The translations under genes and the position numbers were made by a program. Shown here one piece after another: positions 10,401-19,400 of a stretch of 64,000 nt of DNA (positions within the stretch are counted from its first letter, which is position 1; every line of letters starts with the position of its first letter). The notes under the pieces were generated by a model. That model had not been told where the DNA came from. It was given only the letters and a program-made list of their open reading frames with translations, and made no database searches. Location of the stretch: positions 34,554,871 to 34,618,870 of the forward strand of contig OY747707.1 in NCBI GenBank assembly GCA_963556495.2, given 5' to 3'. This DNA comes from Valencia hispanica. Its lineage: Eukaryota; Chordata; Actinopteri; Cyprinodontiformes; Valenciidae.

Positions 10401-12406
10401 CTCTATGAATACTAACATGAAGAGTGGTCCATTATCCAGCTAGAATTATCACAGGGGCTTGTTGATGGCTTCAGAAACTGTGGTGTGGAGATGCAACTTT
10501 CTAAGGGACATTTATCCACATATCAGTGGGCTGGTATTGATAATTTTTACCCTGTGTGGAATAAAGAAAATTCACAATAAATGCTAAATTGGGCACCCAA
10601 TTCTTTGTTTGAAGAATCACTTCAGTTTTATCTTTTACTATTGGGCCAACAGCTCAAATGCATCATTAAAAACTCAAGGTGTATATGAGATTCATGCCTA
10701 TGAGTGTATATAAACTTCCTACCAGTACTGTAAGAGTCACAATATGTTAAAGTTTTGTGAAGCTTTGAATTTGACTGCTTTTGTACAAAGCTAATTTAGG
10801 AAATTAAGTACTAATTAAGTACTGTTTTATGTAACGATCCGTGTGAATCTGATCTCATTGAAGGAGTTTGGTGGATGTGGTCTACGCCCTGCGGGATGAG
10901 GTTCAAGAGCTGAAACAGGTGAATGTTTGCAGATGTTTTATCATCTCTGAGTTAATCATGTAATGAAATTAAACATAGTTAAAATACTCTTCAAAAGATT
11001 CAAAGCACTCCTAATTTATTTAATATTTGCTTTAAGGCAGTCAGAATTACTTGTGATCATTTGATCATTTTTATTGTCGTTCTGCAGGCTTTCTTGAGTT
11101 CTTTCAAGTTTGCTGGTTATTCACTTATTTTCAGTCCAGTTCTTTTGCCTGGACTGAAAATAAAAATACAAAAAATGGAGAAGGCCCAAAGCTAAGATGG
11201 AAAAGCAAAACAAAACAAAAACAAATCCAGCCTGACACAGGTCCTGAGAGACAAATTGGCCATTAAATGAATCAATAAATCCATATTAAAGCAAACAATT
11301 CATAGAAACGATTGCAACACACTAGTTTTTAGATGTTAAAAACAGATTAGACAGGTTTAAAAATTGCACAAAAAGAGTTTGGTATAAGGAAACTTGACAC
11401 GCCTGAACTGAGCCTGATACGACAGTTTTGGGACAATTTAACGCAGAAAATATAAGCCAGACTGTCTCGTCCAGCATTAGTGTCTGACCTCACAAAAGCG
11501 CCTCTCAAATAAATATTCAGAAATACCCTTAAACACAATCCTAAACCTTGTGGAAAGTATTTCCAGAAAATGTAAGCTGTCCTAGCTGCAAAGAGTGGGC
11601 AGACAACATATTAAATATACACTTAAGTTTGTGTATATCAATAACCCAATACTTTTGGCAACATTGTGTATTTCAAAGGTGAGGGTTGTCATAGGAAAAA
11701 TAAAACTCCCTGTGAATTTTAGTTCTCCTACTAGATACTTTAAATTGTATTACTTGATCATATTTTGCATCGCTGGTTTTCAGCTGATAGGAGAGACCTT
11801 ATTGGTTCTAATAGACTGTTATGTAGCCTCTCATTATGGCTGCTAGTACAAATGTGACAAAAGATCCTGTTTAAAAGTAGTTCTTTGCTGAGGTCTCTGT
11901 TATGTGTCAACACAACACTGGTTTATGTGTTGAGTTTAGGAGCCTTTTCATGCCTGAATGATTCATAGGAGAGAATTAAGTGCATTTTAACACAAATAAA
12001 ATTTCTTTGGGATCATTTATTGCTGAAAATGTGAGGAAAAGCAGCAAATGTTCAAAGAAAAACTTTGGAAACCCGTCTGAGAGCCTGGAGAACAGAAAGT
12101 AATGCTTCTGGAAAGAAAAAATATACAGACATGACAAATGATACAAGGCTGTATCCTACAATTTGTGAAACCTATCTGGTTTACTCTATCTAATGCATTA
12201 ATTGCTATTTGAATCATTTTATGTTTGGAATTAAACATTTCCCGTGAATGGCTTTTAGAATAACCAAATATTTATCCTCATAGGACAATAAAAAGATGAA
12301 GAGGTCCCTGGAGGAGGAGCAGAGAGCACGTAGAGACTTGGAGAAAGTTGTGCGGAGAGTACTGAAGAGTATCAATGACCCAGCATGGGATGAGACTAAC
12401 CTGTGA
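1405..12406 (+). CDS. arhgef7: ARHGEF7 (beta-PIX) Rho guanine nucleotide exchange factor 7, 3' half, spliced
   Basis: Beta-PIX is a Rac1/Cdc42 exchange factor that binds PAK through an SH3 domain and GIT1/2 through a C-terminal segment, acting at focal adhesions, the leading edge and synapses. The visible exons are 1405-1491, 1600-1678, 1760-1899, 2404-2625, 2737-2830, 3190-3279, 9593-9692, 10864-10918 and 12284-12406, all with GT/AG borders and matching phases. They total 990 nt: 329 codons plus TGA. Residues 1-84 are the C-terminal part of the PH domain, about 100-207 a Pro/Ser/basic linker ([19 protein letters not shown]), 208-289 the GIT-binding part, and 290-329 the coiled coil ending WDETNL. 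The WDETNL end separates it from ARHGEF6, which ends differently. SH3, DH and start codon lie upstream of the window. An alternative last exon at 4402-4610 gives a form without the coiled coil. The family assignment is from recalled vertebrate sequences. Which teleost paralogue (a or b) it is cannot be told. Confidence 0.96.
1600..1678 (+). CDS. arhgef7: ARHGEF7 exon, PH domain middle
   Basis: It encodes [18 protein letters not shown] and continues to ALKNAFELN plus one base. The acceptor TTCTTTGCAG is strong and the donor is ACG|GTGAGA. It starts in phase 0 and ends in phase 1, matching the next exon. Confidence 0.95.
1760..1899 (+). CDS. arhgef7: ARHGEF7 exon, PH domain C-terminal helix
   Basis: The split glycine codon continues with [19 protein letters not shown] and then VEHLTRQIK, the closing helix of the PH domain with its conserved Trp (visible residue 75). 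The last 18 codons start the linker. The donor is ACG|GTCAGG and the exon ends in phase 0. Confidence 0.95.
2404..2625 (+). CDS. arhgef7: ARHGEF7 exon, proline/serine-rich linker
   Basis: This exon has 74 codons. The first half is Ser/Thr/His/Pro-rich and less conserved. The second half holds [20 protein letters not shown] and [14 protein letters not shown], a block shared by ARHGEF6 and ARHGEF7. The acceptor TTTCCCCAG lies directly before LPSHPLTPS and the donor is GAG|GTGAAC. Confidence 0.95.
2737..2830 (+). CDS. arhgef7: ARHGEF7 exon, basic linker
   Basis: It encodes [20 protein letters not shown] then [11 protein letters not shown] plus one base. It is strongly basic with an SPK phospho-site-like motif. 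The acceptor is CGTCCACAG and the donor is AAGA|GTATGT. Confidence 0.95.
3190..3279 (+). CDS. arhgef7: ARHGEF7 exon, last shared exon before the alternative ends
   Basis: It encodes [19 protein letters not shown] then [11 protein letters not shown], one of the best conserved blocks of PIX proteins, at the start of the GIT-binding part. It ends in phase 1 (TCC A|GTAAGA). Both downstream choices, 4402 and 9593, supply two bases to finish the codon, so both stay in frame. Confidence 0.95.
3280..4401 (+). other. ARHGEF7 intron before the alternative last exon
   Basis: The donor is GTAAGA at 3280. The acceptor region 4300-4401 is very C/T-rich and ends CCCCATCAG. Between them lie a T tract (about 3793-3808) and A/T-rich sequence in which I recognise no repeat or exon. 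Confidence 0.7.
4402..4610 (+). CDS. arhgef7: ARHGEF7 alternative terminal exon (form without coiled coil)
   Basis: It encodes (T)[18 protein letters not shown], then a Ser-rich segment with [20 protein letters not shown] and [11 protein letters not shown], ending CISHQN and TAG at 4608-4610. Mammalian ARHGEF7 has the same alternative ending. A protein ending here lacks the distal GIT-binding part, the coiled coil that trimerises beta-PIX and the WDETNL PDZ ligand. Spliced onto the six upstream exons it gives 306 visible residues. The RRSS context is a basophilic-kinase-like site by sequence only. Confidence 0.92.
4682..4687 (+). terminator. Proximal poly(A) signal candidate ATTAAA
   Basis: ATTAAA lies 72 bases after the short-form stop codon and is followed by T-rich sequence. 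It is the second most common vertebrate poly(A) hexamer. Confidence 0.45.
5458..6269. mobile_element. TTAA-flanked non-autonomous DNA transposon-like element
   Basis: TTAA at 5458-5461 is followed by AGAGCAACTCAACCCC. At the right end GGGAGTGAGTTGCTCT is followed by TTAA at 6266-6269. The two ends are inverted copies, 11 bases exact and then diverging. The 804-bp core is richer in GC than its surroundings and holds no transposase. TTAA duplication with short inverted ends is the piggyBac hallmark, so a piggyBac-type MITE is the best guess. It lies in the short-form 3' UTR/intron of ARHGEF7. Confidence 0.6.
6419..6600 (-). mobile_element. Internally deleted Tc1-like element fragment
   Basis: The start carries the typical inverted-repeat words CTTTGAACTTTTT and CCACATTGCAACCACAAAC. 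From about 6540 it continues with CTAACAAACTTCTGAGGCC and CTTCACAGG, which in the complete copy at 48,995-50,599 lie near the opposite end. The middle, with the transposase, is therefore missing. At about 6595 it abuts ACAGTCATGTTCAATAAATT, which looks like the tip of yet another Tc1-type repeat. Confidence 0.6.
7340..8072 (-). mobile_element. Tc1-like transposon relic
   Basis: Reading the minus strand, this is a decayed Tc1 transposase 3' part. The words ATGTCCTACTGGAAGGTAGAC, ATCACCCCCAGAGCATGAAG (shown as + strand) and CATTTTGGTCTCATCTGACC match the same positions of the complete copy further right. The inner inverted repeat is at about 7390-7460 and the outer tip AGGGGTATGAATACTGTTGC at about 8043-8062. 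The N-terminal helix-turn-helix part is deleted and many stops are present. Confidence 0.75.
9316..9321 (+). terminator. Distal poly(A) signal candidate AATAAA
   Basis: The AATAAA is followed within about 30 bases by a GT-rich run (GTTCTGTTGGTTTGTG), the normal layout of a cleavage site. It would end a long 3' UTR before the exon at 9593. A second AATAAA lies at 9480-9485. Confidence 0.5.
9593..9692 (+). CDS. arhgef7: ARHGEF7 exon, GIT-binding segment
   Basis: It finishes the phase-1 codon as Arg and encodes [20 protein letters not shown] then [12 protein letters not shown] plus two bases. It aligns with the mammalian PEEEKIIVEE...NGQTVIEEK region, part of the GIT-binding domain. The first dozen residues differ from mammals. 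The acceptor is TTTTGTCTCAG and the donor is AA|GTAAGA. Confidence 0.93.
9880..10740 (-). mobile_element. Tc1/mariner relic in ARHGEF7 intron
   Basis: The + strand words GCTATCCTCCATGCTTGACAG and GTAAAGTGTCCTTTGGGATG, and a TTGACCACGC stretch at about 10,000, are the reverse complement of a transposase of another Tc1 subfamily (glycine-rich GGG..MLW block and N-terminal part). It is heavily decayed with no open frame. The borders are approximate. Confidence 0.55.
10864..10918 (+). CDS. arhgef7: ARHGEF7 exon, start of coiled coil
   Basis: It encodes (K)[18 protein letters not shown], directly before and into the C-terminal coiled coil. Its 55 bases join phase 2 to phase 0. The acceptor tract is weak in pyrimidines (GATCTCATTGAAG) and the donor is CAG|GTGAAT. 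Confidence 0.94.
10919..12283 (+). other. ARHGEF7 intron
   Basis: The intron is 1,365 bases of A/T-rich sequence. It holds a 15-bp-stem hairpin at 11,125-11,163 and otherwise nothing I recognise. Confidence 0.7.
11125..11163. repeat. Perfect intronic hairpin
   Basis: The left arm 11,125-11,139 (TTATTTTCAGTCCAG) is the exact reverse complement of 11,149-11,163, with a 9-base loop. The stem is too short for a normal pre-miRNA. Confidence 0.85.
12284..12406 (+). CDS. arhgef7: ARHGEF7 terminal exon, coiled coil and PDZ ligand
   Basis: It encodes [20 protein letters not shown] then [20 protein letters not shown] and TGA at 12,404-12,406. The heptad-like part is the trimeric coiled coil of beta-PIX. 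The final DETNL is the class I PDZ ligand that binds Shank and Scribble in mammals, and it is unchanged here. The acceptor is TTTATCCTCATAG. Confidence 0.96.
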   Translation, partial: DNKKMKRSLEEEQRARRDLEKVVRRVLKSINDPAWDETNL

Positions 12407-12786
12407 GCTTTACTGGTCGCCTCTATCTGTAGCTTTGAAAAAGAAATGACCAGCATACCATTTGTGGACTTGAAGAGAAATTCAAAATGCACACAATGAC
12501 TTAAAAGGTAAAAACTTGTTCTGTGAGTGAGACCATGAGTGGATTTAAAAGCTGTTTGCTTGGTGCTTGTTAACAGTTGGTGACATGTACAGAAATTTAG
12601 AGGTATGTTGACCAACTTCCTCCTAATTACATTCCTTTAGGTAAAAACAACAGTATTAGTAAAAAAAATCAAACCCTTTAGCATTTCAGCACCCATCATG
12701 ATTGTCTGTGGCTGTTTTTAGGAAGGATCAACTGGAAAAATAAAGAGAGAGCTTTTTTTTCTCCTCTTGTTTACAATCTAAAAGGA

Positions 12787-12819
12787 TGACCATTATACAT
12801 AAATGGTGTATAATGGTCA
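12787..12819 (+). promoter_or_regulatory. Perfect hairpin in ARHGEF7 3' UTR
   Basis: TGACCATTATACA at 12,787-12,799 pairs exactly with TGTATAATGGTCA at 12,807-12,819 across a 7-base loop TAAATGG. A regulatory role is only a possibility; the structure itself is certain. Confidence 0.7.
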
Positions 12820-13103
12820 CGAAGGCTTTGAAGAAGTTGCTACTTGAACAATACAATTTCTTAACCTCTCTAATTTTTTTTTATGTTTTATTGAATAATT
12901 TTGCAGGGATCTTTGTTGTACACAGGCTAAGTCTGATTTTATTTCAGGATGTAGTGATTTATTTCCCTTTTTATTTCTTTCCTTTTGTTTTTATTGTTTG
13001 ACCACTTTGAAGTACGACTTTATAAGTGAATTGTACAGATATGTACATACAGTTTGTACTGTATGTTGTAAATACTGCTAAAACATGAGCCTTTTCCTTG
13101 GGA

Positions 13104-13109
13104 AATAAA
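13104..13109 (+). terminator. ARHGEF7 poly(A) signal AATAAA
   Basis: It is the last canonical hexamer before the Tc1 relic and about 700 bases after the stop codon. No gene feature follows it. Confidence 0.7.
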
Positions 13110-13242
13110 TGTTTATTAAAAGGACTTTGAATCACTGTTGAATATGACCCAGAGTGGTAAAGTAAAGGTTCCTTGATTTTTTTTTTTTTTTTTTGAGTGG
13201 GTCACCAACAAAATAAAACTGACTTGTGATCTGAAGTTAGCA

Positions 13243-14145
13243 TAGTGCCTTACAAACGTTTGTAGAATTTTTAATAAAAAATAAATAAAAATCTTCCATA
13301 TTTTGTCACATCAGCTAGGAAAACAAAAGTGGCCAAGAGGCCCACAGTAACTCTGGAGGAGCTGCAGTAATTAACAGCTCAGGTGGGAGAATCTGTTGAC
13401 CAGACGACTATTCGATGCCCATGTCATAAATTTAGGCTCATAAAAGAGTTGGAAGAAGAAAACAAAGGGAAATCCGGCATGCAGATCGGCAAAAGTCGCA
13501 TAGGAGACACAACAAACGGGTAAAAGAAAGTGTTCTGGCCATATGAGACAAAAACCGACCTTTTTCGCCTACATGCAAACTACTGAGTGAACAAACCATT
13601 ACAACTGTGAATCATGGCGGCGACGATATCATGTTGTGGGTATGTTTTTCTTCAACAGGGACAGAAGGCTGGTCAGTGAAGATGGGAAGGATGGATGGAG
13701 CTAAATACAGAATACCTGTTAGCAGCTACAAAAAACTTAAGACAGGGGCGGAGGTTCTGTTTCCAGGAGGACAGTTACCCTAACAGTACAACCAGAGCTA
13801 AAATAGAAAGGTTTAGATCAAAGCATGTTTATGTGTTGAAATCGGTCGGTCAAAGTCCAGACCTAAATCCACTTACATATCTGTTGCAAGGCCCGAAAAT
13901 TGATGTTTACAGGATGGTCTCAATGGGCAACACTTTCAGCCTCTAGATTTGCAGAGCGGGTAGAGACAAAGCTCAAAAGATTGTTTTTCTAAGTATTGCA
14001 AACAAAAAGGAATAAAACCTATGCATCGTTTTACTCCTACTTGTTACTTTGTGGCAGTCCATCACATAAAGATCCCTAAAACCTACATTGATGTTTGTTG
14101 CTGCAACTTAAAGGGGAAAAGGTTCAAGGTATATTAACACTTTTT
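13243..14145 (+). mobile_element. Tc1-like transposon relic
   Basis: The start is GTGCCTTACAAACGTTTG. A decayed transposase follows: GTGGCCAAGAGGCCCACAG, GTGTTCTGGCCATATGAGAC (W.DET block), CAGGGGCGGAGGTTC...CAGGAGGACAGTTACCC (FQQDND block) and GGTCAAAGTCCAGACCTAAA (SPDLNP block). The end is near AAAGGTTCAAGGTATATTAAC. It is shorter than the full 1.6 kb and has several stops and shifts. Confidence 0.85.
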
Positions 14146-14650
14146 TAAAGATACTAACTAAAAAATACAGTTTGTAATTTAATCGTTTCAAACGACCTTT
14201 GCTTTTAAAATAATTTATAAAAATGTGAGATATATGATCACCAATAATCTTTTAACTTAATTTGATTTCTGTACATGTTTTTCCCTCACTGTACTTTGTA
14301 CTTAAGAAGCTGAGTGGTAAAAGAAACTTTGGGAACCACTGCCAAAAAAGGTGGTGCTCAAAAATGTATTGACACTAAATAAGACGTTTTTGTTCCAGAA
14401 GCCTTTAGAAAAGACCTGAAAGTAGACCTCAAATTTTGATTTTTAATTACAATACATTATTTAAGGTCATGTATGCAGATAGATATGTGTATTTTAATTA
14501 CTTTCTTCAGTTTATGCTTACAGATTTTATCCCATTGGCTAAATGTGTCCTTCCCTTCCGCCTTTTTTCTTTGTGTCCTTCCTTACATGCTTGCCTCGTT
14601 CTGTCCTTTCTCTCTCCCTCTCATGTTGTTCTTAGTTTCCTTTCTCTCTT

Positions 14651-15187
14651 TCCCATATACTTCCTTCTATCTTTCCTTTTTGTGCATCATTCCTTCCTCT
14701 CTCCCTTATGTCATGCCTTTCTTCCTCCCATTCCTATGTTTTCTCTTGTTTTCTTTCTTGCGTCTCATTGGTACCTTCTTTCTTCCTTCTGTGCTTTCTT
14801 TCTTCTTTCCTTGTGTCCTCACATCTTTCCTTCTTTATCTTCCAAATTGTTACCTTATTCAGTCCGTCCTTCCTTCCTTCCTTCCTTCCTTCCTTCCTTC
14901 CTTCCTTCCTTCCTTCCTTCCTTCCTTCCTTCCTTCCTTCCTTCCTTCCTTCCTTCCTTCCTTCCTTCCTTCCTTCCTTCCTTCCTTCCTTCCTTCCTTC
15001 CCATATACTATCTTTCCTTTTTGTGCATCATTCCTTCCTCTCTCCCTTATGTCATGCCTTTCTTCCTCCCATTCCTATGTTTTCTCTTGTTTTCTTTCTC
15101 GCGTCTATCATTGGTACCTTCTTTCTTCCTTCTGTGCTTTCTTTCTTCTTTCCTTGTGTCCTCACATCTTTCCTTCTTTATCTTCTT
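14651..15187. repeat. About 190-bp direct duplication flanking the CTTC tract
   Basis: The block 14,651-14,838 (TATCTTTCCTTTTTGTGCAT...CATCTTTCCTTCTTTATCTTC) reappears almost unchanged at 15,000-15,187. The CTTC tract lies between the copies. Small differences such as TCTCATTGG against TCTATCATTGG separate them. Confidence 0.9.
14867..15001. repeat. (CTTC)n microsatellite
   Basis: An uninterrupted tetranucleotide run of about 134 bases, roughly 33 units. Open frames through it (Ser-Phe-Leu-Pro repeats) are artefacts of the repeat. Confidence 0.98.
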
Positions 15188-15222
15188 CATTGTTAGCTTA
15201 TCCCTTCCTTCCTTCCTTCCTT

Positions 15223-16008
15223 CCTTTGCCTTTTCTAGATTCCGTCTTTCCATTCCCTCTTCTAGATTCCTTCCTTCCATTGCCTTTTCTAGATTCCGTC
15301 TTTCCTTTGCCTTTTCTAGATTACTTCCTTCCTTTGCCTTTTCTAGATTGCTTCCTCCATTGCCTTTTCTAGATTTCTTCCTCCATTGCCTTTTCTAGAT
15401 TCCGTCCTTCCTTTGCCTTTTCTAGATTCCGTCCTTCCTTTGCCTTTTCTAGATTCCTTCTTTCCATTCCCTCTTCTAGATTCCTTCCTTCATTTGCCGT
15501 TTCTAGATTGCTTCCTCCCATTGCCTTTTTTACATTCCTTCCTTCCATTACCTTTTCTAGATTCCGTCCTTCCTTTGCCTCTTCTAGATTCCTTCCTTCC
15601 TTTGCCTTTTATAGATTGCTTCCTTCTTTTGCCTTTTCTAGATTCCGTCTTTCCATTCCCTCTTCTCGATTCCTTCCTTCCATTCCCTTTTCTAGATTCC
15701 GTCCTTCCTTTGCCTCTTCTAGATTCCTTCCTTCCTTTGCCTTTTATAGATTGCTTCCTTCCTTTGCCTTTTCTACATTCCGTCTTTCCATTCCCTTTTC
15801 TAGATACCTTCCTTCCATTGCCTTTTCTGGATTCCGTCCTTCCATTGCCTTTTATAGATTGCTTCCTTTCTTTGCCTTTTATAGATTCCTTCCTTCCTTT
15901 GCCTTTTCTACATTCCGTCTTTCCATTCCCTTTTCTAGATACCTTCCTTCCATTGCCTTTTCTGGATTCCGTCCTTCCTTTGCCTTTTCTAGATTGCTTC
16001 CTTCCTTC
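15223..16008. repeat. 27-bp minisatellite with 135-bp higher-order period
   Basis: About 29 head-to-tail copies of a 27-base unit of the type CCTTTGCCTTTTCTAGATT plus CCGTCCTT. Because 27 is a multiple of 3, several frames on both strands stay open. Variant units recur at exactly 135 bases (five units): GTCCTTCCTTTGCCTCTTC at 15,566 and 15,701, and CCATTCCCTTTTCTAGATACC at 15,788 and 15,923. Confidence 0.95.
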
Positions 16009-17440
16009 CACTGTTGAAAATATCAGCATTTAATTCATGGTGAACATTGTTGTTAAACATTTTAACAGGGTCATACAATAAAGGACTATGAACTCAGGAA
16101 AGTTTAATCTTGATATCAGATGTTTTTTTTATGTAAAAACGATCCAGACTAAAATAATTAAAAGAGGAGAATGCAAGTCTTTGCTACTTTAAAATGCTAA
16201 AGAGAGAAACGGTATTGTAGATCTGTCACCAATTACCCATCATTTTTAACACATTACATGATATATTTGTATAGTCATAGTATATGTATGATGAACCTCA
16301 TTGTTGCAATGTATAACTCTGTTGTTGCACACACATGGATTTAACCTTTTCATTTCATTAAGATATCATCTGGCACTCGTTCCCTGAGATGACCAACATC
16401 AGTAGGTCAGGATTACTGTTGCCTGAGCAATGCTTTATAATTAGAGTGCTTTAACTATATTTTCTAATCTGTTTACTGTCTTTTGCTGATGGGATCTACG
16501 TTGAGTGTAAACCTTTAAAAATCAGATCCACGTTGCTTGATTAACTTAAGCAAAAACACAGAAATGATCTTAAAGGATCAGGTTGTGTTAATAAAATCAG
16601 GCAAAGTGCCGACTAATAGACTGACTAGGCTATCTTATTGACTGCATCTTATGTGTGTGAACAACATCAGTGTTTTTTATCCTTCTCAGGAGTCTTTTGA
16701 AATCTATTGTGCATCCAGGTAATTGTGTCAAGCTTTGTGAAAGAGATGATCCGATTCTCCGGCCGGATGAATAAGCACAGATGTCAACCTTCTCACTGTG
16801 ACTCTCACCTTGTCCCCTCGCTGGTAATGAAAACAGTGGCCCCTTTTGTTTCATGCTGAATATTCCCTCATAGGAACAAAGCCACAATTCACATTCATGC
16901 TGGAAAGCAGATCTTTAGACGATAAAGTCCTGTGTTTTTTGCTATGCTCTGACCTTGCAGTTTGACTATCAAAAGGTGTGGGTCCAGTCCAGTTGCAGCA
17001 CAGCACTCCGTAAAGAACCATTTCCTTTATATTTGGAAGCTTACTTGAATGTACAAGGTGCAGTTTAATTTGGCATGGAGATTGATTTCCACATAATTAT
17101 TTCTGTTTCTGCAAATGAATAATACTTGCAACCATTTTTTCCTCCTTACTATTATGAAAGATCTGGTTGCAGAGGTAACAGATCTGGAAGGTAAAGCCAG
17201 ATGTCCCTCGTCTGCTCATTCTGGGGCATCCCAAGGAGTTCCTAGGACAGAAGGGCTCCAGAGTCCCTCCACCAAATTCTAATCTGCCCTCACGTCTTCT
17301 CCAAATCCCATGTGCCTGGAAAATTTACCTCTGGAGGAAGGTTCACAATTTGTGAAAAGGACTCTGGAGGTTTTCCAGCGGAAGAAAGCATCTAAATCAA
17401 TTGGCCAAAGTGCACCTTCCACTTGGATAATAGAGCCCCT
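16009..17440. other. Intergenic, no gene recognised
   Basis: A/T-rich single-copy-looking sequence. I see no exon-like block, RNA gene or repeat family in it. Confidence 0.6.
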
Positions 17441-18414
17441 CTCCTCTCTAAAGCAGGTCAGGACTGTAATCGTTGAAGGTCAGAATGTTAGCTAAATGTT
17501 CAAATTAGGTGTTTCTTTGAATGGCCCTTTGAAACAAAATGCTCGACACTCCCTGATCTGAGTAGTTTAACCCTTTTACTCCACATGCTTGTTGTCCTGT
17601 TTGACAATCAGCACCGGCTTTGAGTATTTTGTAACCTCTGAGGTTTTCTTCCAGGATTCCACTGAATTTAGCTCCATGTATCACATCTGACAAGCTTTCC
17701 TGTCCCACCTGACAAAGCATCCCCACGGCATGATTCTGCCACAACCATCTTACAAACCGGGGATAGTGTGTTCAAGATTACTTTCCCAGCACGCACAGTG
17801 TTTTGCATGGAGACCAAAAAGTTCAATTTTGCTCTCTTCTGACCAGAGCCCCATCTTCCATAGGTTTGCTGTGTTCCCAATGCGGTTTGTGACAAACTAC
17901 AAACAGGACTCACGGCTGTCTTGTAGCAAGTACTCCATAAAGTCACAATTTGTGAAAAGCACTACAAACGGTTGTCTTGTTTAGAGATTTTCTTACCTGA
18001 GCTGGGGATATCTTCAGTTCCTCCAAGTTACCATTGGTCTTTTGGCTACTTCTCTGAATTATGCTCTTCTTGGCCAGCATGTCAAATTATGTAGTCGAAC
18101 ACTCATTTACATTTTAGATTGAACAGTGCTCTTTTAGATGTTCAAAGCTTGGGACATTGCTGTCTAACTTTTATCGTTATTTTACTATTTACCTGACTTC
18201 TGGAAAGTGTATTGATAGTGCCCGATTTTTTTTTAGCAGTGTCGGAGTGAAGAGGACTGGATACAAATGCAAAACCCACAGAATTGTATTTGTAAGACTT
18301 TACTTTTTGTTGAATTTCACAATCATGCTCAGTGTTGGTCTATTACATAGAATACATTAAAGCTTGTGGTTTTAATGTGACAAAATGTGAAAAGTTTGTT
18401 TTGCAAGGCACTGT
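17440..18414 (-). mobile_element. Tc1-like transposon relic
   Basis: Read on the minus strand, it shows a decayed Tc1 transposase: the + strand CAAGCTTTCCTGTCCCACCTG, CACGGCATGATTCTGCCACAA and CTCTCTTCTGACCAGAGCCC match the glycine-rich and W.DET regions of the complete copy. The right tip is AAAAGTTTGTTTTGCAAGGC then ACTGTG at 18,409-18,414. There are several frameshifts and stops, and the left end is worn. Confidence 0.85.
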
Positions 18415-19140
18415 GTTTAGAGCTCTCCTTCCCTTAAGATGCTTGCTTTTTTTGCTAGCTGTACATTAAAAACACTGTCTACAGATTTACTCCAACTCTA
18501 CAAAAACAAACCTTAGACCCTTTTTCTCCCTGTCAAGAGAGTTATTGTCCAATTTCTGACCTGCCCCACCATCTCCTCACTTTGACTGTTTCTTGTTACC
18601 AGGATGGAGTGACAGCTTGTCAACGTGGCTGCTTCATAATAAGACTCTGGCCTCCCCTGACTGTTGCAGAGCTCATAGGAGAAAAAAAGAAGAAAAAGCA
18701 TCAAGGTCTTCCACTCTCCTTCCTTCAGTCTTTTCTCTCTCTTCTCAAAGCAGAGAATCAATCAGCTGTACGCACACACATCGAAGCACACGACTCATTT
18801 CTTCTACTTTCCCCTCGACTATTCAGCAGCCAGTGATCATTTAGACTTGACATGTATTGTGAAAAACTGAGCTGCTTTGCCTCTTTCTTCCTCTCTTTCT
18901 TTCTCTCTTTTTCTCTTTCAACTGTCTGTCATTAATGTCCAGGTCTTACAATGTACCGACGGAGGAGAGGAAGAAAGCGAAGAGTGAGGGATGAATTGAT
19001 GGATGGGAGGATAAGCACTCTGTGTCCTTTCTTTAAAGATTTGTTATTGTACAGTACTGTCTCACAGTCATTTTTGGTTGGTGTTTCAGTCTGAAAGCCC
19101 ATCCACGTGCTCTTTTGTATGGGAAAGCAATAAGGCCCCA
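18415..19140. other. Intergenic with T/C-rich tract
   Basis: CTTTCTCTCTTT-type pyrimidine tracts lie at about 18,880-18,920. No gene is recognised. Confidence 0.55.
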
Positions 19141-19400
19141 TTGAATGAAGCTGAATGGACCTGCCATCCTTAGGGGCTGAGGCCTGAGGACTCCTATTCT
19201 TTAGCCCCCAATCTAATTGGAGCTGAAATGAAATGGAGGTTTCTTATGAAAATAGGCTTTGTTTGGCCGCAAGGCTGGTAATTCATAAACAATAAGCAGG
19301 GCTCCATTGTGTAGATAATAATATATTCATGCCGCTGGAGATGGGGAGAAGGCAAAGCGAAGGCTGAGGATATATAAGGAGGATAGGCAGAGACAGCAAT
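19140..19400. promoter_or_regulatory. Candidate conserved non-coding element
   Basis: Repeat-free, compositionally mixed sequence with dense developmental-type motifs: TAATTGG, CATAAACAATAAG (SOX/FOX-like, AACAAT at 19,288-19,293) and CCATTGTGT at 19,304-19,312. The look is that of a vertebrate enhancer. Conservation cannot be tested from one sequence. Confidence 0.4.

Larger units (their letters stand above)
12407..13130 (+). other. ARHGEF7 3' UTR of the coiled-coil form
   Basis: A/T-rich sequence follows the TGA. It has AATAAA at 12,739-12,744 and 13,104-13,109, a perfect hairpin at 12,787-12,819 and T-rich tracts. The second signal is followed by a stretch containing TTGAATCACTGTTG and is the likelier main end. 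Confidence 0.75.

Noticed and set aside
13695..13946. 83-codon open frame with RQGRRFCFQEDSYPN
   Set aside because: It is a surviving stretch of a decayed Tc1 transposase (FQQDND block with mutations), not an independent gene.
14436..16033. Long Leu/Pro/Ser/Phe-rich open frames on the + strand and a Lys/Gly/Arg-rich one on the - strand
   Set aside because: They are produced by the CTTC tract and the 27-bp minisatellite, whose period is a multiple of three, so several frames on both strands stay open. They have no domain or splice context.
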